Below, in pieces: positions 36,414 through 45,710 of a stretch of DNA of 64,000 bases. This DNA comes from Cyanobacteria bacterium RU_5_0 (lineage in GTDB: Bacteria; Cyanobacteriota; Cyanobacteriia; Elainellales; Elainellaceae). Below the pieces are notes generated by a model. That model was not told the DNA's origin. It did not search any database and saw only the letters and a list, made by a program, of their open reading frames with translations. The DNA lies in assembly GCA_012033255.1 (NCBI GenBank), contig JAAUSF010000007.1, positions 1 through 64,000 of the forward strand, in the 5' to 3' direction. Numbering within the stretch: the stretch's first letter is position 1; the number at the start of each line of letters is the position of its first letter. A program made the translations under genes and the position numbers.

Positions 36414-38735
36414 GGTGTAGCGTTCTCGATCTTTGATTTGACGAACTGCAAGACCGATCGCTTTTTGCGGTCCCACAAGAATCACTAATTGCTTCGCACG
36501 AGTGAGTCCGGTGTAGATCAAATTGCGTGACAACATCAGGTAATGTTGCATGTAAAACGGCAGAATCACTACAGAATATTCACTGCCTTGGCTTTTATGG
36601 ATGGTAACCGCCCATGCTAGCGCAATTTCGTTTAGATCGGCATAGTCATACGTCACCGATCGCTCTGCAAATTGTACAGTCACGTCTTGTTCATCGAGAT
36701 CGATCGCCCGGATGATACCGAGATCTCCGTTAAAGACTTCGCGATTGTAATCGTTGACTTGTTGGATGATGCGATCGCCCACTCTTAAAATCATTCCACC
36801 TCTGACTAATTCAGCTTTCCCTGCACTGGGCGGATTAATCAAACTTTGCAATACTTGATTGAGATTGCGCGTTCCCACTTCTCCGCGAGTCATCGGACAA
36901 AGAACTTGGACATCTCGCGCTGGATCAAATCCCATACGAGGAATCAGAGCGGTAATCAAATCTCGAATAGCCTGGACACCATCTTGAGGTTCGGGTGCGG
37001 CTAACCATAGGCAATCTGATTGAGGACTATTAGACACCGATTCAAGCGTGGGAAACTGTCCTTTATTAATGCGATGTGCGTTGGTAACAATCTGACTGGT
37101 TTGTGCCTGTCGAAAGACCTGTGTAAGGCAAATCACAGGAACTTGCCCAGAGTTGATCAAATCAGACAGCACATTTCCAGGCCCGACGCTAGGAAGTTGA
37201 TCAATATCGCCCACCAGCAGAAGTTGAGCATCAGGAGCGATCGCTTTCACCAAGGAATTTCCCAGAAACAAATCCAACATTGAGGCTTCATCCACAATCA
37301 CCGCGTCGGCAGGAATCGGATTCTGTCCATCGCGTTTGAATTGAAAGTTTGACGGATCAAACTCTAGCAAACGGTGAATCGTTTTGGCGGGCTGTCCGGT
37401 CATCTCGCTGAGGCGTTGGGCGGCGCGTCCGGTGGGCGATGCAAGGGCGATCGTTTTCCCCATCGCTTTCCAGAGGGCGACGATCGTTTTGGTTGAAAAA
37501 GTTTTTCCTGTCCCCGGACCGCCTGTAAGAATCAGAACTCGTTGACTGGCTGCCATTTCGACGGCTTGACGCTGCTGCTCAGAAAGCTGCAATCCGGTTT
37601 TTTCAGTGAAGCGATCGATCCAGCGTTGCACCCGTGGCAAATCTACCACAAGCGGTTGACGCAAGAGGCGATGCAGTCGATCGGCTAATCCTTGTTCTGC
37701 TCCATAAAATGGCGGTGAATAGCAAATAAACTGTCCATCTGGGTTTTCAGCGCCCTGCATGACTAATTCCCCATCTAACGCCATTTGGGTCGTTAAGGCA
37801 GTAACTTCGTCGGGGTTCGGCTGATGATCTGCGATCGCCAATCGATTCACCACCCGTTCCACTAATTCCGTTTGCGGCAAAAAACAGTGTCCTTCTTCAG
37901 AGGCTTCATTCAAAACGTGTAAAATTCCACTGCGATACCGAAACTCTGAACCAGGATGGATGCCCAGATTGCGGGCGATCGCATCAGCCGTGACAAAGCC
38001 AATGCCATACACATCGACAGCTAGCTGATAGGGATTGCGGCTCACAACCTCGATCGACTCATCCCCATACTGCTTATAAATCTTGACGGCATAGGTCGTA
38101 GAAACGCCATGCCCTTGAAGAAACAGCATCACTTCTTTAATCGCCTTCTGCGTTGCCCACGCCGCCTGAATCATCTTGACGCGCTTTTTAGCGATCCCAG
38201 GGACTTCGATCAGGCGATCGATCTGGTTTTCGATAATTTCCAGTGTTTCCAGCCCAAAGTGTGCTACAATTCGCTTTGCGGTCACAGATCCCACGCCCTT
38301 GATTAGCCCACTACCCAAATATTTCTCAATGCCCGTTAACGTCGCAGGTTTAGTTTCCCGATAACGCGCCACTTGAAACTGCTGCCCATACTTGGGATGC
38401 TCTCGCCACATTCCTTCTAGATGCAGCGTTTGTCCGGCTTGGATGTTCGCAAAACTGCCGACGATCGTAATTAATTCGCTGGTTCGAGGCGCTTTTAGCC
38501 GAGCGATTGTATAGCCCGATTCCTCAGAGTGATACGTCAATCGCTCAACTATGCCCTGAAGGGCTTCAGTAGAGGGAGGTGAAGATGGACGATTTCCCTC
38601 CGGAGATGCACTATAACTGCCCGATGAGTCTGACACAGCTAAGAACAAGTGGATGTAACGGGTGCTAGTTCCAGTGTGCCAGTAACTCGGTGAGATCGTC
38701 ACATTTTTGTTGATCGGGAAATCCTGAAAAAACAA
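36363..38735 (-). CDS. recD2: RecD2-type ATP-dependent DNA helicase
   Basis: 790 residues as drawn; the first ~55 residues are low-complexity (SPEGNRPSSPPST), so the true start may lie downstream. The N-terminal OB-like region (LQGIVERLTYHSEESGYTIARLK) is followed by helix-hairpin-helix units (GSGLIKGVGSVTAKRIVAHFG; LIEVPGIAKKRV), then the superfamily 1B helicase core: Walker A ILTGGPGTGKTFST, motif II VIVDEASMLD, and the C-terminal WAVTIHKSQGSEYSVV. RecD2 proteins act without RecBC, in 5'-3' unwinding during replication-fork or mismatch repair. The 3' end overlaps a truncated GNAT gene. Confidence 0.94.
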   Translation of the reverse strand: MFFQDFPINKNVTISPSYWHTGTSTRYIHLFLAVSDSSGSYSASPEGNRPSSPPSTEALQGIVERLTYHSEESGYTIARLKAPRTSELITIVGSFANIQAGQTLHLEGMWREHPKYGQQFQVARYRETKPATLTGIEKYLGSGLIKGVGSVTAKRIVAHFGLETLEIIENQIDRLIEVPGIAKKRVKMIQAAWATQKAIKEVMLFLQGHGVSTTYAVKIYKQYGDESIEVVSRNPYQLAVDVYGIGFVTADAIARNLGIHPGSEFRYRSGILHVLNEASEEGHCFLPQTELVERVVNRLAIADHQPNPDEVTALTTQMALDGELVMQGAENPDGQFICYSPPFYGAEQGLADRLHRLLRQPLVVDLPRVQRWIDRFTEKTGLQLSEQQRQAVEMAASQRVLILTGGPGTGKTFSTKTIVALWKAMGKTIALASPTGRAAQRLSEMTGQPAKTIHRLLEFDPSNFQFKRDGQNPIPADAVIVDEASMLDLFLGNSLVKAIAPDAQLLLVGDIDQLPSVGPGNVLSDLINSGQVPVICLTQVFRQAQTSQIVTNAHRINKGQFPTLESVSNSPQSDCLWLAAPEPQDGVQAIRDLITALIPRMGFDPARDVQVLCPMTRGEVGTRNLNQVLQSLINPPSAGKAELVRGGMILRVGDRIIQQVNDYNREVFNGDLGIIRAIDLDEQDVTVQFAERSVTYDYADLNEIALAWAVTIHKSQGSEYSVVILPFYMQHYLMLSRNLIYTGLTRAKQLVILVGPQKAIGLAVRQIKDRERYTLLAERIIRIQETWQQL

Positions 38736-38857
38736 TTGGATACGGAATAACTAATACACAAGGGCGAAGCTGTCTACTCTATGGCGGCGCTCCTCCCTCC
38801 GATTTGGTTTGCATTCGTTTTACTGTCTATCCGACCCATCCATGATATTGAGGCACG

Positions 38858-41800
38858 ATGGATTTAACGCCAGCGACCGAAGTTGTTGAGCCTACTCCAC
38901 CAGAGAAAGAGAACAAACCGAATTTTGCTCATCCTCAGGCGGAACAGCAGAAAGCTCTTGCTGGAGTGATCGCACGGATTCGTGAATCCTTGGATTTGGA
39001 GACAATTTTTAAAACGACCGCCACGGAAGTTCGTCAGTTACTCAAAGCCGATCGCGTGGGTGTATTTCGTTTCTATCCAGAGATGGATTGGGAAGGCGAA
39101 TTTGTAGCAGAGGATGTAGCAGAGGGTTGGATATCAGCGATGGCAGCGCGAGTGCATGATCGTTGCTTCAGCGAGAAATATGCTTCGCTTTACATGGAGG
39201 GATGGGTGAATGCGATCGCCGATCTCCAGCAAGTTGAATATGATCAATGTTATCTAGAAATCCTGGAGAAATTTCAAGTCCGTGCTAACATCGTTGCGCC
39301 TCTAATCAAAGGCAGAACGCTTTGGGGTTTGCTCTGCATTCATCAGTGTAGTGGTCCGCGCTATTGGTCAGAATCAGAAGTGGAGTTCGCCAAGCAAATA
39401 GCCGATCAGTTGGGGGTAGCGTTGCAGCATAGTGAATTGCTGATTCAGGCACGATTACAAGCTGAGCAGCAAAAAATGCTGTTTCGGGTCATTGCCCGAA
39501 TTCGCGAGACACTTGATTTGGAGACAATTTTTCAAACAACCGCTACAGAAGTTCGCCAGTTGCTTAAAGCCGATCGAGCCGGTGTGCTTCGCCTTTGTCC
39601 AGACCGCGATTGGGAAGGAGAATTCATTTCAGAAGATGTTGCGGAAGGATGGACATCTACGCTCACTACACGGGTTCATGATCACTGTTTCAGCGAAAAG
39701 TTTGCACTGCTGTATACGCAAGGACGAGTGAATGCGATCGCAGATGTTTACCAAAATGAACTGAGTCCGTGCTACATCGAGATTCTAGAACGCTTCCAAA
39801 TCCGAGCGAACATTACGGCTCCAATTCTCAACGGCAAAAAGCTGTGGGGATTGCTCTGCATTCATCAATGTAGTCATTCCCGTCGATGGGAATCTTACGA
39901 AGTGGAATTTGTCAATCACATTGCTGAGCATTTAGGGGTTGCGGTTCAACAAGCAGAATCGATCGAGCAAGTACAGGCACAGGCAATTCAACTGGGGGAA
40001 GCCGCAGAACGTGAACGCACCGCAGAACGCGATCGAGCCTTAGCCATTACCATCGACAAGATTCGCCAATCTCTTGATTTAGAAATAATTTTTCACACCA
40101 CTACACAAGAAGTACGGCAATTATTGAATGCCGATCGAGTTGCCATTTACCAATTCAATTCTGACTGGACAGGGCAATTTGTTGTAGAGTCAGTTGCAGA
40201 AGGATGGAACTCTCTGATACAACAGCAAATTGAAGACCCAGAACTGCGCCAGAACATCAGTGAATGTAGTGTGAGGTATTTAGTAAATTCTCATACATCT
40301 GATACTCATCTGCAAGAAACGGAAGGATCTTCATTTTCTAGAGGAGAAACGTTTCGTGTCTGTGATGATATTTACAGTGCCGGATTCACAGATTGCTATA
40401 TTCAAGCCTTAGAGAGCTATCAAGCAAGAGCCTACATCGTTGTCGCTATTTTTCTCAATCAAACCCTTTGGGGGTTAATCGCAGCCTATCAAAATACAGA
40501 TGCGCGTCATTGGCAACCTGATGAAATTTGCTTGTTGACGCAAATTGCCACTCAACTCGGAATTGCATTAAAACAAGCGGAATATGTTAAGCAGGTGCAA
40601 ACTCAAGCAGCACAACTAGCAAAAGCCGCCGAACGACAACGGGCACTTGCAACAACCGTTGAGAAAATTCGTCAATCGTTAGATATCAACACTATTTTTC
40701 AAATGACGACCCAAGAGGTACGACAACTGTTGGAAGTTGAACGGGTTGCCATTTATCGTTTTTTCTCAAACTGGAGTGGAGAATTCGTTGCAGATTCGAT
40801 CGTCGATGGCTGGACACCGATCGTCAATCCACAGCCCGTAACACCCAACGTTTTCTTATCTAACACAAAGGAAGGACTATATCCCCGCAACGAGACCTTT
40901 GTACCGATTCTACAAGGAGAAAAACTGTGGGGATTGTTGGTTGCCTATCAAAGTTCGCAGCCTCGTTATTGGCAAGACGAAGAAATTAATTTACTCGCCC
41001 AAGTTGGAGTGCAGTTAGGAATTGCCATTCAACAAGCGGAACTATTAGATCAAACTCGGCGGCAGGCAGAAGAACTTACAAAAGCTCTTAAAGAATTGCA
41101 GCAATCGCAAGCCCAATTGATTCAAAAAGAAAAGATGGCAGGTTTAGGACAAATGATTGCTGGCATCGCGCATGAAATTAATAATCCTGTTAATTTCATC
41201 TTCGGGAACTTGCCCCACATTAGCAAATATACACAACGCCTGCTCAGCTTAGTGAATCTCTACGAAAAATATTACCCGGAATCTGTAGCTGAAATTCAGG
41301 AACAAGTGCAGGCGATCGATCTTGATTTCATGAACAAAGATTTGCCTAAAACACTGGCTTCAATGAAGTTAGGAACCGATCGAATCCGTGAGATTGTTCT
41401 TTCTCTGCGGATCTTTTCTCGTTTAGACGAAGCAAAGATGAAATCGGTGAACATTCATGATGGTATAGAAAGCACATTGCTCATCCTACAACACCGAATT
41501 AAAGCGAATGCCATTCGTCCAAAAATTGAAATTATTAAAGAATATAGCGAGTTGCCACTTGTAGAATGCTATCCAGCCCAATTGAACCAAGTGTTCATGA
41601 ATGTATTGACTAATGCGATCGATGCTCTAGAAAAAGGAACAGGCGTTCCTGAAATGAAAGAGCAAGATTGCAAACAAGCAGACACTTCTCACCCTCCTAC
41701 TCCCTATCCCCTAGCCTTCATTCCCTCATCTTCCTCTCCCACCATTTGGATTCGGACTGAAATTTTAGAGGGCGATCGCATGGCTATTCGGATCACAGAC

Positions 41801-42007
41801 AATGGCTGCGGGATTCCAGAACATGTTCGATCGCGCATCTTTGACCCATTTTTTACGACAAAACCGATTGGTCAAGGCACAGGATTAGGATTATCCATCA
41901 GCTACCAAATTGTGGTGGAAAAACACAAAGGACAACTGAAGTGCATTTCTCAACCCAGCCAAGGCGCAGAATTTTCAATAGAGATTCCGATTAGGCGATC
42001 GAATTAA
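38858..42007 (+). CDS. Four-GAF sensor histidine kinase with DXCF cyanobacteriochrome-type GAF domains
   Basis: 1049 residues. Four GAF domains lie at about 40-195, 215-375, 395-580 and 600-735. GAF1 has DRCF at 101-104 and a second Cys in QCYLEIL (Cys131); GAF2 has DHCF at 275-278 and PCYIEIL (Cys305). This is the cysteine pair of DXCF cyanobacteriochromes, which bind a bilin through both. GAF3 keeps only the canonical-position Cys (DCYIQAL, Cys513), and GAF4 has neither. LWGLLCIHQCSGPRYW is the cyanobacteriochrome beta-strand block. The usual His after the canonical Cys is Tyr here. The kinase follows: H-box MIAGIAHEINNPVNF (His near 772), N-box NVLTNAIDAL, DNGCGIPEH and GTGLGLSIS. About 35 low-complexity residues, encoded by C/T-rich repeat-like DNA, are inserted between N-box and G1. 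No response regulator is adjacent. Confidence 0.9.
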   Translation: MDLTPATEVVEPTPPEKENKPNFAHPQAEQQKALAGVIARIRESLDLETIFKTTATEVRQLLKADRVGVFRFYPEMDWEGEFVAEDVAEGWISAMAARVHDRCFSEKYASLYMEGWVNAIADLQQVEYDQCYLEILEKFQVRANIVAPLIKGRTLWGLLCIHQCSGPRYWSESEVEFAKQIADQLGVALQHSELLIQARLQAEQQKMLFRVIARIRETLDLETIFQTTATEVRQLLKADRAGVLRLCPDRDWEGEFISEDVAEGWTSTLTTRVHDHCFSEKFALLYTQGRVNAIADVYQNELSPCYIEILERFQIRANITAPILNGKKLWGLLCIHQCSHSRRWESYEVEFVNHIAEHLGVAVQQAESIEQVQAQAIQLGEAAERERTAERDRALAITIDKIRQSLDLEIIFHTTTQEVRQLLNADRVAIYQFNSDWTGQFVVESVAEGWNSLIQQQIEDPELRQNISECSVRYLVNSHTSDTHLQETEGSSFSRGETFRVCDDIYSAGFTDCYIQALESYQARAYIVVAIFLNQTLWGLIAAYQNTDARHWQPDEICLLTQIATQLGIALKQAEYVKQVQTQAAQLAKAAERQRALATTVEKIRQSLDINTIFQMTTQEVRQLLEVERVAIYRFFSNWSGEFVADSIVDGWTPIVNPQPVTPNVFLSNTKEGLYPRNETFVPILQGEKLWGLLVAYQSSQPRYWQDEEINLLAQVGVQLGIAIQQAELLDQTRRQAEELTKALKELQQSQAQLIQKEKMAGLGQMIAGIAHEINNPVNFIFGNLPHISKYTQRLLSLVNLYEKYYPESVAEIQEQVQAIDLDFMNKDLPKTLASMKLGTDRIREIVLSLRIFSRLDEAKMKSVNIHDGIESTLLILQHRIKANAIRPKIEIIKEYSELPLVECYPAQLNQVFMNVLTNAIDALEKGTGVPEMKEQDCKQADTSHPPTPYPLAFIPSSSSPTIWIRTEILEGDRMAIRITDNGCGIPEHVRSRIFDPFFTTKPIGQGTGLGLSISYQIVVEKHKGQLKCISQPSQGAEFSIEIPIRRSN
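41686..41742 (+). repeat. C/T-rich intergenic-type repeat inside the sensor kinase gene
   Basis: CTCACCCTCCTACTCCCTAT and the following TTCATTCCCTCATCTTCC text resemble the heptamer blocks found between genes (for example 47816-47883). Here they encode a Pro/Ser-rich insertion in the ATPase domain. Confidence 0.6.
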
Positions 42008-42048
42008 ACGGATGCGCGTTTTGCACACCCAATCATAGAAGTATGATC

Positions 42049-42162
42049 TTACAGCCAGTTTCACTTGCATAAGCCACACGCATACCCATCTACTCATCCA
42101 CTCATCCACTCATCTACCCACCCATACACAACTGTGGCTCACTCATCTGAAAACCGCTGTAA
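42049..42162 (-). repeat. 114-base element with TTACAGC ends (copy 2, inverted)
   Basis: Read on the minus strand it begins TTACAGCGGTTTTCAGATGA and ends GAAACTGGCTGTAA, matching copy 1 at 25145-25242 with extra GATGAGTG units and a few substitutions. It lies between the kinase stop and the DOPA-dioxygenase-like stop. Confidence 0.75.
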
Positions 42163-42187
42163 TTAAGGGCGGAATGTGAGTTCTAAC

Positions 42188-42559
42188 CTATCGGAGAAAT
42201 TCGATATCAAGTTCCAGCTTCTCTCCGAGCCATAGGGAACGATCGGTGTGATCTCCCACGTCATCGCCCGTCTCAGGGTGGATGAGAATATCTAGCCCTT
42301 CATGATGGAGCATCAACCACGGGACGACCTTGCCAAACTGATTTGGTGAAAATGAAACTTGATACATCGCTTTGGGATGGGGGCCGATCGGCTGCTCATG
42401 CCAACGCCCAAGCTGCACCTCAAACTTCGCATCCAACCCTTCACGCACCCGCATCGCGGCATCGCGGCTCTCCGGATCGAAGTAAACATGAGCGTGAAAA
42501 TCTATGATCTCGATCGTGTCTGCTTGCATCATATGGACATGGTAGAGGAACGGAGGCAT
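42188..42559 (-). CDS. DOPA 4,5-dioxygenase family protein
   Basis: 123 residues from ATG 42559 (42529 is a second candidate, giving MQADTIEIIDFHAHVYFDP). The longer frame to 42772 is rejected because its N-terminus is encoded by a GTAGGGGCAA-type repeat. The motifs are those of the family: FHAHVYFDP at the start, GPHPKAMYQVSF in the middle and LMLHHEGLDILIHPETGDD...H at the end, giving the conserved His set. In fungi and plants such enzymes cleave catechols to make betalains; bacterial members have unproven substrates. Confidence 0.85.
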   Translation of the reverse strand: MPPFLYHVHMMQADTIEIIDFHAHVYFDPESRDAAMRVREGLDAKFEVQLGRWHEQPIGPHPKAMYQVSFSPNQFGKVVPWLMLHHEGLDILIHPETGDDVGDHTDRSLWLGEKLELDIEFLR

Positions 42560-42824
42560 AGTCATCAAGCGATCGCGATGGCACAGCAAATGTTCCACCT
42601 GTAAATTTTCTGGTGATGGATGCGTGGGGTAGGGGCAATCCCTGCGAGGTTGCCCTGGATTAGAGGGTAGACACGTCGGTCTGCCCCGACTGGTGGCAAA
42701 ATCAACAAAAAATTGACAGGTGAAAATCGTTACAACGGACAGTTCCGATCGTTTCTGTACGTCCGTTACCATCCGTTGCTGACTATGATTTGTCTTAACT
42801 TATTTTCCTGCGGACTCTGGGATT

Positions 42825-43175
42825 TTACTGTGGTCTAGATTGTCTTGGAATCAACGGAATCTCTACTGAGTCGCGGAACTGTTGAACCGAGTCACTGAAG
42901 GCGATCGGCAATACAGCTTCAACGTTCTCATGAGGGCGCGGAATGATCACCCACGATTCCAATGTTCCACCGTAGCAGCTTTCAGCCGCTTCCACACCTG
43001 CCGCCATTGCCGTTTTGACTTCGGAAACATCGCCTCGAATCATCACACAAAACCGCGCACTGCCACATCGCTGATAGCCAACCAACGTCACTCGTCCGGC
43101 TTTCACCATCGCATCGGCAGCTGCCAATATTCCCGGAAATCCTTTCGTCTCTAATGCTCCAACCGCAACAGGCAT
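42825..43175 (-). CDS. ccmK4: Carboxysome shell hexamer protein CcmK4
   Basis: 116 residues, a single BMC domain. AVGALETKGFPGILAAADAMVKAGRVTLVGY is the shell-protein start; the pore-side sequence RCGSARFCVMIRGDVSEVK differs from CcmK2 (KIGS) and agrees with CcmK4. The tail PRPHENVEAVLPI is also typical. CcmK3 and CcmK4 form mixed hexamers and are usually encoded together away from the main ccm operon, as here, with ccmK3 203 bases upstream on the same strand. They tune shell permeability of beta-carboxysomes. Confidence 0.93.
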   Translation of the reverse strand: MPVAVGALETKGFPGILAAADAMVKAGRVTLVGYQRCGSARFCVMIRGDVSEVKTAMAAGVEAAESCYGGTLESWVIIPRPHENVEAVLPIAFSDSVQQFRDSVEIPLIPRQSRPQ

Positions 43176-43378
43176 TGCTGTTATCTCCTATGTCAGTGGT
43201 GAACGCCACCCTTTATTCTACTGAGTCTATAGCCCAAGTTCTATCGCAACTATCGGATCTATTGGGGTCAGAAGAATTAAAATTCAATATTGAAGATTAA
43301 GAAAAGCAAATAAGTTTGTCGCGATCGTTACTTGTCCTATGTTCGTTGTCTTTCGCAAATGACCCATGACCCATGACT

Positions 43379-43693
43379 TTACATCCAGCGAAACTGTTCT
43401 ACTTTCTCGGTGTAATGAATGGGCAAGACGGATTCTACATTTTCTGGAGGGTTGGGAACGATGTAGTAGGTCACTAGCTTGCCATTGGGAGGGGCGGTTC
43501 CGGCGGCTTCAATGCCAGCTTCCATTGCAGGTCTGACTTCGGAGATGGGACCTCGAATTGCGACAACCTGTTCGCCACTTTCGGCAATGTCGTAGTAGAC
43601 GATCGTCACTCGTCCTGCCTTCACCATTGCATCTGCCGCCGCCAATACTGCCGGAAATCCCAATGTTTCAATGACACCAACCGCCTCAGGCAT
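43379..43693 (-). CDS. ccmK3: Carboxysome shell protein CcmK3
   Basis: 104 residues from ATG 43693 with GAGGGA seven bases upstream; the frame to 43717 is less likely. It is a BMC domain: EAVGVIETLGFPAVLAAADAMVKAGRVTIVYYD. The pore region AESGEQVVAIRG and the tail YIVPNPPENVESVLPIHYTEKVEQFR match CcmK3 rather than CcmK1/2/4. CcmK3 is thought not to form homohexamers but to join CcmK4. The satellite arrangement indicates that the main ccmKLMNO genes lie elsewhere in the genome. Confidence 0.92.
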   Translation of the reverse strand: MPEAVGVIETLGFPAVLAAADAMVKAGRVTIVYYDIAESGEQVVAIRGPISEVRPAMEAGIEAAGTAPPNGKLVTYYIVPNPPENVESVLPIHYTEKVEQFRWM

Positions 43694-43770
43694 TCTCAAT
43701 CCCTCGCTTGTCGTCAATTCATGCTTAGAGAATTCTACCTCTACATGACCTGGAGAGTCGTGCGTAAGTT

Positions 43771-44187
43771 TTGGTCAGCATCCAGCATCCCATATCGGTG
43801 TACACGGTAGTATCGGCTCTAGGTGCGCTAGCATCGCTTACGCAAGCAACAGGAGAATCATTGGTGTTTCTATCAGATCATGAGCCGATTCTGGCTCGGC
43901 TGAATCACTTTGTCATCTGGCTTCTGCCCATTCTCGGATTTGGCTCAATCGCCTATATGCTAGATGGCTACTTTTTGGGCTTAACGCAAGGACGGATTTT
44001 GCGGCAATCTTCGCTGATGGCAGCCATCATCGGATTTATGCCAATGGCAACGATCGCCTGGTACACTCACAGCAACCATCTACTATGGCTTTCCCTCAGT
44101 TTATTGATGCTGGCAAGAGGCATGACATTGAGTGTCCAAGTGCCGAAAACGCTGGCTACTGCCGGGGCTGAGACTGAATTGCCTTAG
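43771..44187 (+). pseudogene. C-terminal fragment of a MATE (DinF-type) efflux transporter
   Basis: From about 43807 the frame encodes the last ~125 residues of a cyanobacterial DinF-like MATE protein, with FGSIAYMLDGYFLGLTQGR, LRQSSLMAAIIGFMPMATIAWY and HLLWLSLSLLMLARGMTLSV. A complete MATE has about 440 residues and twelve membrane helices; only about four remain. The break coincides with GTGTACACGGTAGT (43798-43811), the outer end of the repeat found at 1579-1744. The first codons, including TTG 43771, are repeat or junk sequence. It ends 32 bases inside the convergent coaE. Confidence 0.75.
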
Positions 44188-44827
44188 ATTGAGCTAGAGC
44201 CAGATCAACCTGTTGAAACAATGCCTCTAGCGTTGAAGCGTTGGTTAACACTACATCGGCTTGTGCAACCTTCTTGGTGATTGCCATTTGGCTATTAATT
44301 CTGGCTTGAATTTGCTCTAAATTCAAATGATCGCGTTGCCTTAGCCATTCTCTCTGCTGGTTTTCAGGCGATCGCACGACCCAAATTTCTGTCACCAAAT
44401 CGGTCATTCGCGCTTCAAACAGGAGCGGAACCACCACGACAACAGTGGAGTGAGACTGTCTCAAAACTCGTAGTTCTCCCTCCATTCGATCGCGTACATA
44501 CGGATGAATCTGCTGCTCTAGCCAAAGTTTTTCGGCTGGACAGTTGAAAATAAATTCCCCTAAGCGGCGGCGATCGAGGCTACCATCCGACAGCAGCACA
44601 CTCGAACCGTAGCGTTCAACGATTTTCGCTAGTACGCTAGAACCGGATTCTACGGCTTCACGAGCAAACCGATCTGCATCTAGAACAGGCAACTGGTGAA
44701 CGGTCGCCAAATAGTTTGAGACGGTCGTTTTGCCCATACCAATCCCGCCTGTGATGCCAATAATGCGTTCCGGAAAACCTACACCCTGACTGGAATTGCG
44801 TATCAAATCGCCCTCCCTCTCTGACAT
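44156..44827 (-). CDS. coaE: Dephospho-CoA kinase
   Basis: 223 residues. Last step of coenzyme A synthesis. P-loop IGITGGIGMGKTTVSNYLA, then LPVLDADRFARE (base for the acceptor) and LLFEARMTDLVTEIWVV are family blocks; RINSQM and ADVVLTNAST complete the lid and C-terminal motifs. A 20-residue polar N-terminus precedes the domain. The gene follows hemD by 7 bases, probably one operon cobA-hemD-coaE. Confidence 0.95.
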   Translation of the reverse strand: MSEREGDLIRNSSQGVGFPERIIGITGGIGMGKTTVSNYLATVHQLPVLDADRFAREAVESGSSVLAKIVERYGSSVLLSDGSLDRRRLGEFIFNCPAEKLWLEQQIHPYVRDRMEGELRVLRQSHSTVVVVVPLLFEARMTDLVTEIWVVRSPENQQREWLRQRDHLNLEQIQARINSQMAITKKVAQADVVLTNASTLEALFQQVDLALAQSKAIQSQPRQ

Positions 44828-44834
44828 TAGCTAG

Positions 44835-45674
44835 TTAACTTCCTCCGCTAGCGGTTGCCCAGTTCACGATCGCACGAGTCAGCCCTTCCAAAGTATAATC
44901 CTCTGCTTCGACATCAACACGCCCTAGTAATTCCGCGCAAGTTGCAGAGGTTTGAGGACCGATCGAGGCGATGCAAACGGGGTTTGGGAAGGATGAAGGA
45001 TGAAGGATGAAGGATGAAAGAAGGTGGTGGAAGCACTTGACGGTTTTGGAACTGGCGAAGGTGAGGATATCGATTTTGTTTTGCTGAAGAGCATCTAGGA
45101 CATGGGGAGCGATCGTGCTGGCGCAATCAGATTGGTAGGCAGCAACCTCTGTGACTTCTGCGCCTTTAGCGGTCAGTTCTTTTACCAGTACATCGCGTCC
45201 ACCTGTTTCGACTCTGGGAAAAAGAATTTTCATGGTTTGTAAGCGATCGCCATCTGGGAAATGTTCGACTAGCGAATCAGCGACAAAATTGGGTGGGATG
45301 AAATCGGGTTGAATTCCGCGTTGCTGAAGGCTAGCCGCCGTTTTTTTGCCGACAACCGCAATCTTAACTCTGGTGAGTGCATCAATATCTTTGCCTTGGG
45401 CGGTGAGTCGATCGAAGAAGGAATCAACGCCATTCGTGGAAGTCAAGATCAGCCAGTCAAACCTGTGGAGATGGGCGATCGCCTGATCCAACTCTTCCCA
45501 ACTGGAAGGTGGCACAATCTCCAACGTCGGCATTTCAATCACGGTTGCCCCTTCCTGCTGAAGCAGTGTCGTGAACTGACTGGATTGTCCAGCCGCACGG
45601 GTGACGAGAACGGTTTTACCTGTAAGGGGAGGAGAGGGCATGGGAAGTGTAGAGTGGGGAATAGACACGATCAA
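44835..45674 (-). CDS. hemD: Uroporphyrinogen-III synthase
   Basis: 279 residues (an inner ATG at 45641 gives MPSPPLTGKTVLVTR). It closes hydroxymethylbilane to uroporphyrinogen III for heme, chlorophyll and siroheme. VLVTRAAGQSSQFTTLLQ, DWLILTSTNGVDSFF, VAVVGKKTA-like (IAVVGKKTAASL), DILTFASSKTVKCF and IASIGPQTSATC are conserved. Between KTVKCF and the IGP block sits HHLLSSFILHPSSFPNP, encoded by four exact GGATGAA heptamers (44991-45018 on the + strand). This lengthens a loop without breaking the frame. cobA lies 36 bases upstream. Confidence 0.92.
   Translation of the reverse strand: MIVSIPHSTLPMPSPPLTGKTVLVTRAAGQSSQFTTLLQQEGATVIEMPTLEIVPPSSWEELDQAIAHLHRFDWLILTSTNGVDSFFDRLTAQGKDIDALTRVKIAVVGKKTAASLQQRGIQPDFIPPNFVADSLVEHFPDGDRLQTMKILFPRVETGGRDVLVKELTAKGAEVTEVAAYQSDCASTIAPHVLDALQQNKIDILTFASSKTVKCFHHLLSSFILHPSSFPNPVCIASIGPQTSATCAELLGRVDVEAEDYTLEGLTRAIVNWATASGGS
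44991..45018. repeat. Four perfect GGATGAA heptamers inside hemD
   Basis: GGATGAA repeated four times without interruption, within the hemD coding sequence (antisense reading gives SFILHPSSF). The same heptamer occurs in intergenic blocks of this window. Confidence 0.9.
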
Positions 45675-45710
45675 TTGTCCAGCATTGTCCAGTCAATCCG
45701 CACGCTACGC

